From contig CM037867.1 of NCBI GenBank assembly GCA_021292105.1, positions 12,920,183 through 12,984,182 of the forward strand: 64,000 nucleotides of DNA, written 5' to 3'. The notes beneath the pieces were generated by a model. The model saw nothing but the letters and a program-made list of their open reading frames with translations. It ran no database searches and was not told where the DNA came from. Source of the stretch: Anadara kagoshimensis (taxonomy: Eukaryota; Mollusca; Bivalvia; Arcoida; Arcidae). The position numbers were made by a program, and so were the translations under genes. This document shows positions 1-11,749 of the stretch, piece by piece (position 1 is the stretch's first letter; each line of letters opens with the position of its first letter).

Positions 1-44
1 ATATGAACAACATCAACGGCTTTTAGTTATAGAATTACTAGCTC

Positions 45-170
45 TAAAACCGTTAAATCTTTTTAATCTGGCAAATCAGGTTAAACACGTGCATGAAAGT
101 AAGGTCGGGTGCTCCGGAATGGTAACTGGCTCCGTTTTAGCTAGCCGTACTCACAACATTAAACATGCGT
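45..170 (-). mobile_element. P1 retroelement 3'-UTR fragment
   Basis: A short, diverged piece of the P1 3' non-coding region, recognised by the aligned blocks 'gtgctccgga', 'ttttagctagc' and an upstream 'aggttaaacacgtg'. Element sense is minus because the tail-proximal block lies on the left. No coding sequence remains. The edges are approximate because both ends fade into A+T-rich sequence. Confidence 0.6.
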
Positions 171-1255
171 ATAGATGAAAATGTTTGTAAACCCATCAAC
201 TCAGTGCATGATTGTTACCTGTTTGAAATATTTTCAAACGCCATTTATTGTAAATTTCAAATATTATCCTACCGATAAAATGCGACCATTTTATTAATCA
301 TTATATGTTCTTGAACTACCTTCTTCTATTCTCTCTGGACATCTACGATTTCTGTTACAATATCGCCATTGACAGATTTTACCAAAATCAACGAAATTCG
401 ATCATAGCGACTAACGGCCTAGGTACAGTGTGAGAGTGTTTGTTAGTTCGCTTGCAGAACATCCGTTGTTTTCTCCAGGTACTCTAGGTTTTCTCCACAA
501 ATCCTTAACTGACAGCATCCATATTTAAATAAAAACTTTTGACTGGGGCATGAAATTCCAATAACTTGAAAATATTCATGGAGGTTTTATTATTTTAGTG
601 AATAAAATTTAAAAAAGTCAAATATCCAAAATCATTTTAGCTTTTTGAGTTTTTAAAGTTTTGGATTTTTAGAAATTTGACTCACAGTTTTAAAATATCA
701 AAACAATTAACAAGCCTCCGAGTGATCGTGACGAAGGGTAAATATGGACCACCGTTCGAAAAGTGCCCCCCCCCCCCCGCAACGCCGAGTCCGGAAATGA
801 CTTTTACATTTGCAATATTTTCTTTTCTCGCACAATGTTTTGAAATAAATTTTCACACCCTTATTGTGCTTGAAAATATTTTTTTTTAGAAATCATTAAA
901 AGAATCATGCAGTGTGCAGTTTTTCATACTTCCATAACAAAAAGAAAAATTAATTTCATTTCTAAAATAACCTTGACGTTTTCTATCCCAATCATGATTT
1001 AGTCATTTCGACTTAAACGCGCGTCATTACCAAATTCAAGTTTTATATAGGGATTACATGTGACATTTGTCATTTTAAACGTTAACTATAATATACAAAC
1101 TTTGGTCTCTGTATAATAGTGTCAATGTCATATCAAGTTTTACTTCTTTATAAGCATGTTATTGCCGTGAAGGATTTAGGTTTAAAATTTCCTGATAATA
1201 TTCTTTAGATGTGTTGTCAGTCTTCTCTATTATCCAATTCCCCTGTCTCATATAT
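171..1255. other. A+T-rich stretch, no gene seen
   Basis: No supported gene or repeat. The only striking feature is a run of 13 C at 766-778, inside a small G+C-rich patch in an otherwise A+T-rich stretch. It may be a relic of a short DNA transposon, but no terminal repeats were found. Confidence 0.5.
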
Positions 1256-1345
1256 ATTTCATTTTGCACTTGGCAGTGGAAATTCTGCATAGCAAGTGTT
1301 ATTTCATTTTGCACTTGGCAGTGGAAATTCTACATAGCAAGTGTT
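1256..1345. repeat. 45-bp tandem duplication (2 copies)
   Basis: Two adjacent 45-bp copies (1256-1300 and 1301-1345) start with 'atttcattttgcacttggc' and end with 'catagcaagtgtt'. They differ at one base near the end (ctgcat versus ctacat), so the duplication is recent. No function is apparent. Confidence 0.9.
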
Positions 1346-1412
1346 AACATTCAAACCCGATATCTTGATACAGCTTCGATAATCTAAAAAATGAAATAAT
1401 GTTTTATAGTCA

Positions 1413-2095
1413 AATACAACCATACTTATCCATGTCCGAATGACAATTCAGAAACAAAGTAAAAACTTTGAAACTGAAAAGTTGGGTGGATTAATTGGAA
1501 ACAAATACACCATTATCAGGTAGTTTGCGGCGTAGAAAAGGAATGTTGACAATAGAAAAATTGACGCCATCACGTTTGTCATTAAGTTTCAAATGTAGCC
1601 TTTTGTGGGCGTCATAACTGATGCATAAATCTTAATATGAAGCAGAATTTAAGGAATCAGTCGTGCCTTCTTTTCAAGCTCACTAAGATAGATGCAATTA
1701 ACAAATTTTTGTATTGTTAAGAGACAGATATGTATGTTAAGTTGAATGATTTAGCGACAGCCTTTTTCCAGATTAAATAAGGCTCTGTATAAATTCTGCT
1801 TCATAAGAATAAAAAAAACCAAAACAGCAAGCAATGGAACACAGTCTGTACCCATTGGTATACCGATTGTTTGATGGAAAATTATATTACCAAACACAGC
1901 AAATATGTAATCTATCAAAGACCCTAACATTTTGTTGACGGTATCTTCAATATATTTTCGTTTGAAATCCGTATTGTTCTTGACAAAATAATCAGAATTG
2001 CTATTCAGCACTAGATATTTGTATCTTGGCTTACCGTTTTTGTAAAATATGACAAGTCAATAACAACGCTATTCTTTAAACTTCGGAAGTTGTTT
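1413..2095 (-). pseudogene. P1 reverse transcriptase, internally deleted
   Basis: This is the most informative RT piece of P1. On the minus strand from about 2090 down it reads NGKPRYKYLV, then YFVKNN, then FGNIIFHQTIGIPMGTDC (RT motif 5/B type), then KSFNLTY where the catalytic acidic pair should follow, then LNDKRDGVNFSIVNIPFL and LPDNGVFV. An open stretch runs from 2011 to 1751, with frame changes after it. The expected Y-x-D-D residues are not present at the FNLTY junction. The right-hand sequence then jumps straight into the P1 tail (1413-1495, 'ccatgtccgaatgacaatt'), so the C-terminus and most of the 3' UTR are deleted. The GIPMG motif and the surrounding order match Penelope-like RTs found in many animals. 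The family name is inference, because no GIY-YIG endonuclease is visible. Confidence 0.8.
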
Positions 2096-2649
2096 CTGAA
2101 AATGCTATTATATTTACCACATATTCAGCTATGGTCAAAATCGCAAATGGTAATAGCTAAAAAGCTTTGTTAAGAGAATCGCAAAAGTTAATAGCCGAAG
2201 ATATGAGTTGATTTACAGTAACGAGTACCTTTTTTAACCACATTGTTAAGTTTTCAATAATCACTGTTGTTTTTAAGATTTTGCGATTTCACTTTTGACA
2301 ATTAATTTAAACTGAGCTTAAGTCCCTCTGATTTGTTCGCTAGCTTCATTCACATAGGTAATTCAGAACTAATTCCGTTTTGGCTACCAGACATGGTCAG
2401 GTCGTCAGGGAGTATCCTATTACAGTAGTTTATGAATAAAATTCAGATATGGATATCAGAATTACGAATAATAGCATTTTTATACTTGTTTGAAAAATAG
2501 CGACACGCGTTTTAAAAATCAATGTTCTTAAAACTACAAATCTTCATAACAGAGGTTTTTCCTTAGAATATGAAAATATTGACCATCAAGCATTTTAATG
2601 CTTTTGAAATGCGGTCCGAAGTCTTAAACGAGCTAACAAGCTCAGAAAA
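2096..2649. other. A+T-rich stretch, no gene seen
   Basis: Nothing supportable. This may be older P1 upstream sequence, but the reading fades beyond about 2095. Confidence 0.4.
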
Positions 2650-3003
2650 TTAATAAACAAACATACTAATCCATGTCCGAATCACAATCTAGAAGCAGAG
2701 TATAAAACTTTGGAACTGACAAGTTAGGTTAGACACGTGAACTTTCACCAGGATAGTGAAGCTGGGTGCTCCGAAAGGGTAAGCACCTCCTGTTTAGCTA
2801 ACTACAACCGCCACATGTGTAATCAAAATTGTGTGAAAGGTATATGGAACTATGGGACGTCAAATATACCCTGGGCAATCCTGGACACAGAGATATCAAA
2901 CTTGTCAACAAAATTGTGATGACCGCCATAACACTTTTTGATGACATTGATAAGCCAAGGCTTGCAATAGCCCTGGATCAACAATTTATTTGCAAGCAAG
3001 CGA
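2650..3003 (-). mobile_element. P1 fragment, 3' tail plus C-terminal relic
   Basis: A well preserved tail ('aacaaacatactaatccatg' at the left edge), the conserved 3' UTR with 'gtaagcacctcctgtttagct', and then the end of the coding region on the minus strand. It breaks off at about 3003 after 'ttatttgcaagcaagc', where other copies continue into upstream coding sequence. Plus-strand open frames across it (for example 2829-3155) are antisense shadows. Confidence 0.85.
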
Positions 3004-3231
3004 TAATGAGAAACTGTACGTTCTCAATAGACACTACAGCAAATTCAGCAAAACAGAAACAACTTGTTCATTTTCGAGTATATATTACAATAGAAAAAGT
3101 ACCCAATGAGATAGTAAAACAAATTAAGAGTAGAAATGATGGACGTTCCGTATAGACAGCCACTAAAGTAAAAAAAAAGACACGACAGAAGTTTCAGTTT
3201 CGAACTAGGACAGAACAGTAGCCTTAGAGAG

Positions 3232-3745
3232 CAATAACAAACATACTACTCCATGTCAAAATTACAATCCCAAAGCAAAGTAAAAACTTTGAAACCGATG
3301 AATTGAGTTAAACACTTGAACTTCCAACGAAGAAGTAAGGCCAGGTGCTCCGAATGGGTAAGTGCCTCCTGTATTGCTAACTACACCCACCACGTGTGTA
3401 ATTAAAATTGAGAATGAAAGGAACACGGAACTATGGGAATCAAATATATCTATGGTGATTTTGAATTGAGAGACATCATATTGATCAATGACAACCATAA
3501 ATTTTTTGAGGGTCTTGATAAGCCTGGTTTTGTAATACCTTTTAGTCAACGATTAATTTGAAAACACCATAGCGTATTAATTGTGAAACAAATACACTAG
3601 AAGGAGGCATATGCCTGTAAGGAAAGTTGACAATAGAGAAATTGAAGTTATCACGTTTATCATAGAGCTTCAAATGTGGCTTTTGTAGGCGTCGTAGAAG
3701 TCTATATATGAAGCAGAACTTGAAGAATCAATGCTTACACAGCTA
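3232..3745 (-). mobile_element. P1 fragment reaching into the RT domain
   Basis: The tail starts at about 3236, and the 3' UTR and C-terminus follow on the minus strand (TRLIKTLKKFMVVIDQYDVS is recognisable). After a small deletion near 3560 the copy continues into the SIVN-region also seen at 1.5-1.66 kb ('gaaagttgacaatagagaa', then 'tatgaagcagaactt'). One base is missing at the usual DVP stop (near 3440), which shifts the frame and opens the UTR, giving the 95-codon frame 3549-3262. That frame is a product of decay and not a real extension. Confidence 0.85.
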
Positions 3746-4429
3746 GTTCTATCGCATCCCAGGTTCAGACCTGTAGTGCAGACCTATAATATATTAGGAA
3801 TTTCTAAAAGTTTAAAGTTAAAGTTTTAAGAAAATTATCATAATGCATTTTCAGAAAACTTAACATATAAATTTATCCACGGGTTTTTCAAAATCCATGT
3901 GATTAAACTATATTTTGATGACTCATAAAGTTATTTTGAATAATCATTTTCATATTACGTATGTTGCATATCTAATGAGTTTAAGGAGTGAAATATATTC
4001 AAACATTGAATAGAAATTTTTTCACACCTAAATACATCTTTACAAACACATTTGAAAACATCCAAAAACTTTCTTGTTTGGTGTCTAGTCTCGGCTCAGG
4101 TATGATCGATTTACCAAGTAATAAATAAACATTTTCATTTTTAATGAACCGTTTATGTATACAAGCTTTTAATTTTTAAAAAATAATTTTATATATTACC
4201 CTAACGTGGGAAAATTAGTTTTAGTTTTAAATATTGGCTATGGTTCCGGTCTACCAAACATTTTTCAGAAACTTTTATCTAGGGCTTGAAAAAATACCCA
4301 GGAGGGCGCAAAAATGTGTTTTAGTTATTTAATTTTGTGTGAAAGCTTTTAAAGGGAGCAAATAAAATCCTTTTAGATTTTAATCTCTAAATAATCCGTA
4401 TTTTGCAAACTATGTGTATGTCATATATC
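3746..4429. other. A+T-rich stretch, no gene seen
   Basis: No gene, RNA or repeat recognised on either strand. Confidence 0.4.
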
Positions 4430-4712
4430 CTAGTGAGCTTAAAAAGATGCTACAGATTCCTCAAATTCTGCTTCATACTTAAAATATGACACAAAAATTA
4501 TCTAGGCCCTAAAAATTGATGTCACTATGTCAAAATTATATCTGACGCCCCATAGTTTCACGTTCTTTTCATTCCTAATTTTGAGTATACATGTGGCGGG
4601 TTTAGCTAGCTAAACAAAGGAGCACTTGCGCATATGTTTACCTAATCGTGCCAGTGTTCAATGTTTTCTTTTTGTTTTCGAACATGGACTGGTATTTTGT
4701 TTTGTTTTATTA
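4430..4712 (+). mobile_element. P1 fragment, plus strand, internally deleted
   Basis: An inverted copy relative to its neighbours. It begins in RT-coding sequence ('gaaattctgcttcat' type block at about 4465), jumps to the conserved 'gacgccccatag' stop region at about 4550, continues through 'gtggcgggtttagctagcta' and ends in the tail with 'catggactggtat'. The C-terminal coding part between these blocks is missing. Confidence 0.75.
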
Positions 4713-5020
4713 ACTTTTTACGATTTGAAATCAAGTAGATTAAGTAATATTTAGGGAACTACATAAAACAAACACTAAAAATAATCATAAGAAGTATTTT
4801 CCCCACCTACATTATATGCGACCTAATCCGAGAAAAAAACATTTGGTTCAAACGTAAAAAGTAAACATTCACACATCAAGTTTATATTTCACTTTGCCTT
4901 AAAAAGCTATGCTAATTCGTTCGAAATATTGCATTAGGCGGATTTGGTAAAATAAATTTCTGTCCTTTTTCTCATTTCAACATCGTAAGAATGTTTGAAT
5001 TTCAACCACTTTAGTTTGTG

Positions 5021-5064
5021 AGCTACTGATGAGGAATTTATTCAAAACGGCCTCATAGTGTTGC
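5021..5064 (+). ncRNA. Degenerate hammerhead ribozyme unit (plus strand)
   Basis: The 5' core CTGATGA (5027-5033) is intact and is followed by ggaat and attc blocks that match stem II of the other copies. The second core is aaaac instead of cgaaac, so G12 is lost, and the stem I partners no longer pair well. It belongs to the same family as 11784-11829 and is read as a dead copy. Confidence 0.6.
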
Positions 5065-5085
5065 AATATTAAACAGGTTAAGTAA

Positions 5086-5649
5086 GAATTATAACCATTG
5101 TTAGGACAGCAAATCGTGGTGGTTTTTGATCAATGACTCTAAAGTATGATTATTTTTATTTTTGGACTGACATTTTTGATAAACTGGTAAGGCAAAGAAC
5201 TTCTAGTTGAACATACTTGTTATCGAATCTATCATAATGGTTGATTAGATGGAAATCTAAATCAAAGTGCAGATAATAACCTATTTGGTTTGCACTATTA
5301 TTCATGGTTCTTCAAACATTTTCAGAACCTTCTTTTTAAAATAGACAATGAAAAAACCAGTGCAGCAACATTGTTCCGTTGGTTGAATAAATGTGACATC
5401 TATTCACAAAGAGATTTTTTTTATTCTTAAGGAATTATCTAAACTCGTGTTCAATTAGGGTGTGCAATTGTGCAAGTATATAAATAAATCTTTTTTGTAC
5501 CAATGCGCACATGGGTGACAAGTTGAGTATAAATTGCACACAATGTCGCAGACCAATCATTATATTATACTGTTACCGAATCAACTAGTAAAATATTTCA
5601 TTTTCATACTAAACCAATTTTATTTTTACTACATCTGTGTAACAAAAGA
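5086..5649. other. A+T-rich stretch, no gene seen
   Basis: No supportable feature. It lies just left of the duplicated block that begins at about 5650. Confidence 0.4.
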
Positions 5650-6560
5650 AAACAGCTCCTTTCTCACTTTGGGTGGAGCGAGATGGATCCCCAGTTGTTA
5701 CCTGTAAGAATTCCCGTGATGCGTAATAATTTTATTAACTGCAAACACTAGGAAATATAAATTGCCAATAAACAACTCACTAAAATACGACCTTACGGAC
5801 AATGACGCAATAAATCACAGTGATGTTTACCTGTAAAATCTAATGACCCGCCCTTAAACATTGAAAGTTTTCAAACTTTGTGGATTTTTGTGATTTTCTT
5901 CTCTCATGGATGAAGGTTAATTTTGTACATGACATTAGTCAAAGAAATTAACGCAAATATTATGCGTTATAATATCAATACAAAAACTTTTAATATCAAA
6001 TTCTACTCTTACGACCTTTAAGTTTACATTTGACTATGTCCCCAACTATCGAATCACGTTCTTTGATGGGTACTTATCGTTTCATTGGTCCGTAAATATG
6101 TATGTACATGAGCTTTCATAAAATTCGATGTTTTGCCAATGGGTGTTGTCATCCAAAGTAAAGACGCTTTAAGTTATTTTGGGATGATAGGACATTTAAT
6201 GACACGTTCGGTTGATTAACTTAAGAAGGAGTTATAAACTATAGAAATGCAAAAAATAATTTAATTAAATTTTATTCAGGAAATGGTCCAACATACTTTA
6301 CTTAATACATTACAAATCGAAAGAAAATACCTTTACACAAACATTGTTACACCAGATAGTTACAACTTCTTTGACATTAAACGCACTGAAGTCTAAATTT
6401 GCATTAAATATTGGCAGCACACGAGTTCACAAATAACGACAGAATAAAAACTAGTGGAGCAAAATAATAAATAATTCTCTATATCAATATTACCAAAATA
6501 TATGTAGATAAATCTACTAAATAACCAAGCATCTAATAAAATAATTTTTTGGATGCTAGT
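5650..6560. repeat. Duplicated block S, copy 1
   Basis: A block of about 0.9 kb that recurs at 7690-8490 and, in its right half, at 6560-7130 and 8490-9045. Alignment anchors are 'gatggatccccagtt' (5682 and 7724), 'gttgattaactta' (6211, 8274, 8684) and 'ggaaatgg' followed by 'acattacaaa'. No reading frame is shared between copies, so this is read as non-coding repeat or segmental duplication rather than a gene family. Confidence 0.7.
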
Positions 6561-7130
6561 GTATTAACATAAGAGAATAAAAATGATAATGTAATACAAT
6601 TTTTTTGCAAGAAATAGATCTAATACTTTATAAAACAAAGAAAAAAAATTTATATACACAAGGATCGGTTTTTACAACCCATTTAATCTATTGAGCTGAA
6701 GTATCAATTTGCATAATCAAAAACAAACATACTAATCCATGTCCGAATCACTATCCAGAAGCAAAGTGAAAGCTTTGGAACTGACAAATTAGGTATGACA
6801 CGTGATCTTCCACCAGGGAAGTGAGGCCGGGTGCTCCGGAAGAGTAAGCACCTCCTGTTTAGCTAGCTACACCCGCCACGTGTGTAATCAAAATTGTGTG
6901 AAAGGAACATGGAACTATGAGACTTCAAATATATCCAGGGCAATCCTGGACACAGAGACATCAAACTTGTCAACAATACTGTGATGACGGCCATAAAATA
7001 TTGATAATACAAGATTTGACAAATAAAAATAGAAAAAAGAAAATCGGTGATGAAAAATGGTTAATGGTTCTCTAAAGCAATATAATTCAAAATATATGTT
7101 ACGCCAATAAATCATGTACTCTGTTAAGAG
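6561..7130. repeat. Duplicated block S, partial copy 2, interrupted by P1
   Basis: The right half of block S. It matches 8745-9010 ('gaagtatcaatttgcataa' ... 'aatattgataa' ... 'aaaatagaaa' ... 'ataattcaaaa') but is split at 6716/6992 by a P1 fragment. The undisturbed copy at about 8850-8880 shows the empty site. Confidence 0.7.
6717..6991 (-). mobile_element. P1 5'-truncated insertion with readable empty site
   Basis: This fragment begins at the family tail (right after 'gcataa', 6711-6716) and ends within the C-terminal coding part on the minus strand (minus-strand reading FYGRHHSIVDKFDVSVSR continues across the junction region near 6990). The paralogous unoccupied site at about 8865 reads 'tttgcataaaatattg', so the insert is about 275 bp and is flanked by a 4-5 bp repeat, (c)ataa, at 6712-6716 and 6992-6996. 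This defines the 3' end of P1 as ...gtttgtttttga. Confidence 0.85.
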
Positions 7131-7689
7131 TTGCTTAATATTTTAATACTTATTTTAATGTTTTTGACGTGGTTTTGTCTTGTTTACAGCTTATTACATC
7201 GAAGTATTTAGAGACAATTTGATTATCACAATTTTAGTAACTTACAATGATGCTTATATCAAAAGGCTAGGGGCGTTTGGTTTCTTGCATTTGAATGCAC
7301 TCATGAGATGGACATTTATCATGGTAGCTTGTTCGGTTTAAATTACTGTCTTTATTTAGATCAAACACGTTCCATTCTTTAAAAAAAATATTGAAATTGA
7401 AAGTCGACATTCACTCGTTGTTTGAATGCTATTTAACGACAAATCATGAATTTTCACTATTTGCAGAGTGATTTTTAATTAATCTTAGGTATTAATCTGA
7501 ACAGAAGTTTACGTAGTGTCTATATGTATGCTTTACTTTCTAGTGAAATATGCAATGAATTAAGTCCTACATGTATTTTAATCACTACTGTACTAGTACT
7601 GGGCGACATTTTCAGTGCATGTATATATTTGAAATGTTTTATTAATACTAAATCATTTAAATTTTGCTGCATAAGACGGCCATATAACA
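7131..7689. other. A+T-rich stretch, no gene seen
   Basis: No gene recognised. The 89-codon frame at 7524-7793 runs across the boundary into block S and is not conserved in the other block copies, so it is not called. Confidence 0.4.
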
Positions 7690-8490
7690 TACAAAAATCC
7701 CTTCCTCACTTGCAGTCGAACATGATGGATCCCCAGTTATCATTCGTAAAAATACCCGTGTTGCGTATTAATTTATTAGCTGCAATCACTTGAAAATATA
7801 AAATTGCCTTTTTAGTACAGCTATGCAGACAATGCCACCATGGATTACAATAATTTTACCTGTAACAAGTAATTAACCGTACTCAAACATTTAAATGTTG
7901 TTACTTTTTTAACATTTTTTCTCCAAGGAATGGAGGTCAATCTTAGACGTGGCACGATCAAAGAAATAAAAGGTCAAGCTACGAATGGGACAATGAAAAT
8001 GCATTAAAATATCAATACAAATTGCTGAATATCCTTTACATCAGGCTTCATTCACGTAGCTACTTAGTATTCGGAAACATCCCTAACTTTCTAGGGTGCA
8101 TCCTAACAAGTAATTTCGTGGAATACTTAACATTTGAATGATCCGTATATATGCATTTATGTATTACACGTCGTTTCATGTTTAAAAAAATCGGTCAATT
8201 TTGTCAAAGGATGATACCATGCAATGTAAAAACAGTTTTTAGCTATTTTGGGATGACAGGACATTTAACGTGTCGTTGATTAACTTAAAAAGGAGATATA
8301 AACTTATAATAGGGAAAATAATGTGATAAAATTTTATGCAGGAAATGGATGAAAAGTCGTTTCCCCAATACATTACAAAACGAAAGAGAACACACATATT
8401 CTATTCATACATTTTACGCGGGTTTATAACGGCCCATTTGATATTTAAAGAACAAATGTCTAATTCATCAAGATCTATTCTTTCAGCTTA
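7690..8490. repeat. Duplicated block S, copy 3
   Basis: Paralogous to 5650-6400 with the same order of anchors ('gatggatccccagtt' at 7724, 'ttttgggatgacaggacat' near 8250). Divergence is substantial, so the duplication is old. The stops differ from copy 1, so a conserved protein is unlikely. Confidence 0.7.
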
Positions 8491-9045
8491 GTATGTATTC
8501 TGATTTATCCCCAACTTTCGAGGGTGCAGCATATCAAGTGCGTTTGGGGTACTTAATGTTCCATTGGTCTATAAATGTACATATGGTTTCATTCTTTAAA
8601 AATATTAAATGTCGGATGTTTTGTCAATGGATGTAGTCAGGCAAAGTCATTTTTTAATGGCAGAGCATTTAATTTCACGTCCGGTTGATTAACTTGAAAA
8701 CATGATATAAACTTATAAAAAGGAAAAGATAATGTTATTCCTTTTTATGCAATAAATGGATCCAATACAAAACTATTACAAAACGAAGAAAAATATCCTT
8801 AAACAAACTTTATTGCACCAGTTTTTTACAACTCATTTGTTATTTAACAAATTGAAGTATAAATTTGCATAAAATATTGACAGCAAAGTATTTCACACAT
8901 ACAAATAGAAACAAAAACGTAAGTGATGCAAAATGATTAATGTTTGTTATATCAAAATAATTCAAAAATACATGACTTTTTGTGAATAAATCTACTAAAT
9001 AAATGAACATTTAATAAACAAACATAAACATAAAACTACAAATAA
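8491..9045. repeat. Duplicated block S, partial copy 4
   Basis: Lies head-to-tail with copy 3. It carries the 'cattggtctataaatgta' and 'gttgattaactt' anchors, and the intact equivalent of the P1 insertion site at about 8865 ('gcataaaatattg'). Confidence 0.7.
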
Positions 9046-9235
9046 ATAAGATTCTCTATAGTGTGCAATGGGTGTTTGATTTTTATCTGTATTTCATTAG
9101 TATTGAAAAAATGCAATGATTTTTAAAAATACAATATTTGTGAATAACAAATATAAACCGGATTGTTGGTTCATGGTTTTTTTTTTATGCGGGTTGAATT
9201 CATTTATGTGTTTATGGATAACAAATTAAAATAAT

Positions 9236-9310
9236 TTTATGGTTGATGTTGTTGTTTTACGTCGCATCAGCACTCATTTAGCTATTCCCGCCAAAGGCCA
9301 GTTTATTAAT
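9236..9310 (-). repeat. SINE 3'-tail fragment
   Basis: On the minus strand it reads 'gctgatgcgacgtaaaac', which resembles the 3' part of the SINE at 15280-15599 ('ttaatgcgacgttaagc'). Only the tail survives. Confidence 0.55.
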
Positions 9311-11391
9311 GTCTACAGATAAAATAAAGGACAAGATTTTTTATAAGTGTAATGTGCAATAAAGTTTGTAATAACATACCACCTCCAGTGTGATAAAACA
9401 GCAAAATGCAATTTGATTTAAACAGTTGACGTTGTAACCCACTAATCTCAAGATTCTCAAGATTCCTCTTTTGCTTTTGTGACTGTAGTTGACCGGTATG
9501 TTTGTATTTGATGACTATTTATTCATTTATTTTGAATAAATATGTTCGACAGATAAATCAAGCGTGTAATCGCGAATCGTCAACATTGGAATTCGGGAGG
9601 AGTAACATCTTTCACAAATTACAAAGATGTGAACAAAATTGATATATTGCAATACAAATCACCACAGTATCTAAACTGATAGAGAATAAAGAACAGTATA
9701 TGATTAATGGTGTTATTAAGAAAAATCATTAGACTTTTCCGGTTTCAAGTTTAAACTTTGGGTCTATATAAATATCAGTTAAAATCGGTTACTAGGTTGT
9801 GTGTAAATAACGGAACATGATGACACAAGATTTAATACATTAAAACATTTATCTGACGGCAATGAATCATGATACGGCTCCTGCTTAGCGCCAAAACGAC
9901 ATTGTATAAGTTTCGTGACTTGACATCGGGTTAATATGATATCCGATCTTATTTTGTTTATTTGTATTGTATAAATTGGTCGCATATTAGTTTGTATAAG
10001 AAATTGATATCTGGAAAACATACACTTGGCAACAGCCATTGCAACCAAGAACACAGCAAGATACAAGCAACCAAGAAGGAGTAAACACTTACGACAGCTC
10101 TAGTTATAACATTGGCGACTTTAAACGGTCTCTGGATTAAATATTCGGTGACTAAAAGAGGGTACTCAACTCCTTTCACTTACTTTAAAGTCAGTGGTCG
10201 ATAAATACCCATATTTAAATACAATCCCCATTTCACAAAAAAAGAAAAAAGATCAACAAATCCTACATTCATATTATATTATCAAGTTCAGAGAATTTTA
10301 AGAAAACATAATACCGGTTTATCATTAAACTGCAAAGTGAATTGACGCATTTTTCTTATATGATAAAATAAATCATTTCTTTAGCAATATTTTATAAACC
10401 AATAATTGACAGCTGTGAAAGTAAACAAAATACAAAATGATACAAGTTTGTGAAAGAAACGTGAAATTCAAACAGAAAAGACAAATATTTTTTATATTTG
10501 GATTATATATTTTAAACAAAACATTGTTCATTGGTGTGGTCATAGTATTATTGGAGAGCTCTATATGACTTATTTTTTGTGGCTAATGTTCCTTAAATAC
10601 GCACAAATAGAATTAAAAAATATTATGACAAATTTTCACAAAAGCCACAAAAAGCGATAAAAGAGATTCAAACAACCCTGTTTTAGTTTTGCAGGACCAG
10701 ACGGTAATTTTCAAAAATAAAATCAGTAATGGTCGGATCAAAATGGTGAAAACACAAATATTTTGACATGTTTAAATAAGAAAATAGAAGGAGTTATGTA
10801 AAACAATTTGCACATACACCTTAAGACAGGCATTGTCTGATACAGCTATTGCTCACAACCAGACTTTTGTGAAATATCGATATGTGGACGTTAATTTAAT
10901 ACGAGTTAATTTGCAAAAAAACTTTTAGTAACTTATGTTAGATGCCTTTATTCACAGTCAACAAATTAAAGTCCGCCTGTATAACTGCAATAAGTGATTT
11001 GATACAAAATACGCCTTGCTTGTGTTTAATAACTTTATGATGAAAGAAATCTCCTATCAAATTCTTGTTGGATAAAATCGCAATCAGAGAGAAACCAATG
11101 GAAGAACGTTACTATTTGCTTGACTGATAACACTCAAAAGCCGCCCTCCTAAATAACAGCGATTCGTACACATGCAGTATTGACAGTAACTGTTAAAATG
11201 ATAAAGTAACTCATGAAAAACCCAAATCGCGATCACTAAAGCATGACATGCATATAACAGAAAACCAATAATTGTATCTCAGTGTATACATAGAATTCGA
11301 AGATGCATGTATTTTAAATATTTAATAGACTCGTTAAAATTGTTTCATTGCATTGCTGATATTTTCTACCTCAAGGCCAACAACATATAAT
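9311..11391. other. Long A+T-rich stretch, no gene supported
   Basis: Minus-strand frames at 9779-10066 and 9958-10179 overlap each other in different frames, and their hydrophobic starts (near 10030-10070) look like signal peptides. Neither has an in-frame ATG in good context or a recognisable domain, so neither is called. Nothing else was found. Confidence 0.4.
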
Positions 11392-11513
11392 CCAAATAAA
11401 CATATCAATTCATTTCTAAACCACAATCCTGAATTAAGCAAAGTAAAAAAAAAATGAGCTGATGAGGCCGGGTGCTCCAGAAGGGTAAGCGCCTCCTGGT
11501 TACCTAGCTATTC
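11392..11513 (-). mobile_element. P1 3'-UTR fragment
   Basis: A tail-related start ('aaacatatcaattcatttc') and the UTR block 'gaggccgggtgctccag' with 'ggtaagcgcctcctgg'. The middle is shortened around an A-run. No coding part. Confidence 0.75.
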
Positions 11514-11749
11514 AACTATTTTTAATTAAACGACCCCATGTGTATTTGATTATCACTTCCCGTTCAATTGTTTAGGGTTTTTTCGGGAAAAGTATTTTTA
11601 ATTTTTTAATAAATAAGAATCTTTCGATGTAGAGATGTAAATAATATGCAACCAACTTCAAAAAGAAAAAGATATATGAATTCTTAAGTTTTACTTATTT
11701 TTAAAATTTTAAATAAAAGTTATTATTTCAACGATATTTCTCCATTCCC

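Noticed and set aside
40-60. 'tagctctaaaac' resembling the reverse complement of a guide-RNA scaffold start
   Set aside because: A 12-base coincidence. The rest of the scaffold and any repeat-spacer structure are absent, and the DNA is eukaryotic.
2829-3155. 108-codon plus-strand frame
   Set aside because: Antisense to the C-terminal and UTR part of a P1 fragment whose sense strand is minus.
3262-3549. Extended P1 C-terminus of 95 codons
   Set aside because: The extension beyond DIFD results from a one-base deletion at the normal DVP stop. Other copies stop there.
2737-6984. Two similar 60-codon plus-strand frames (2737-2919 and 6802-6984) that look like a conserved small protein
   Set aside because: Both are the antisense of the P1 3' UTR. 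The similarity comes from the repeat being multicopy, not from protein conservation.
9779-10179. Secreted peptide gene (hydrophobic start near 10030-10070, minus strand)
   Set aside because: No in-frame ATG upstream of the hydrophobic stretch, no cysteine pattern of known mussel peptides, and two overlapping frames compete.
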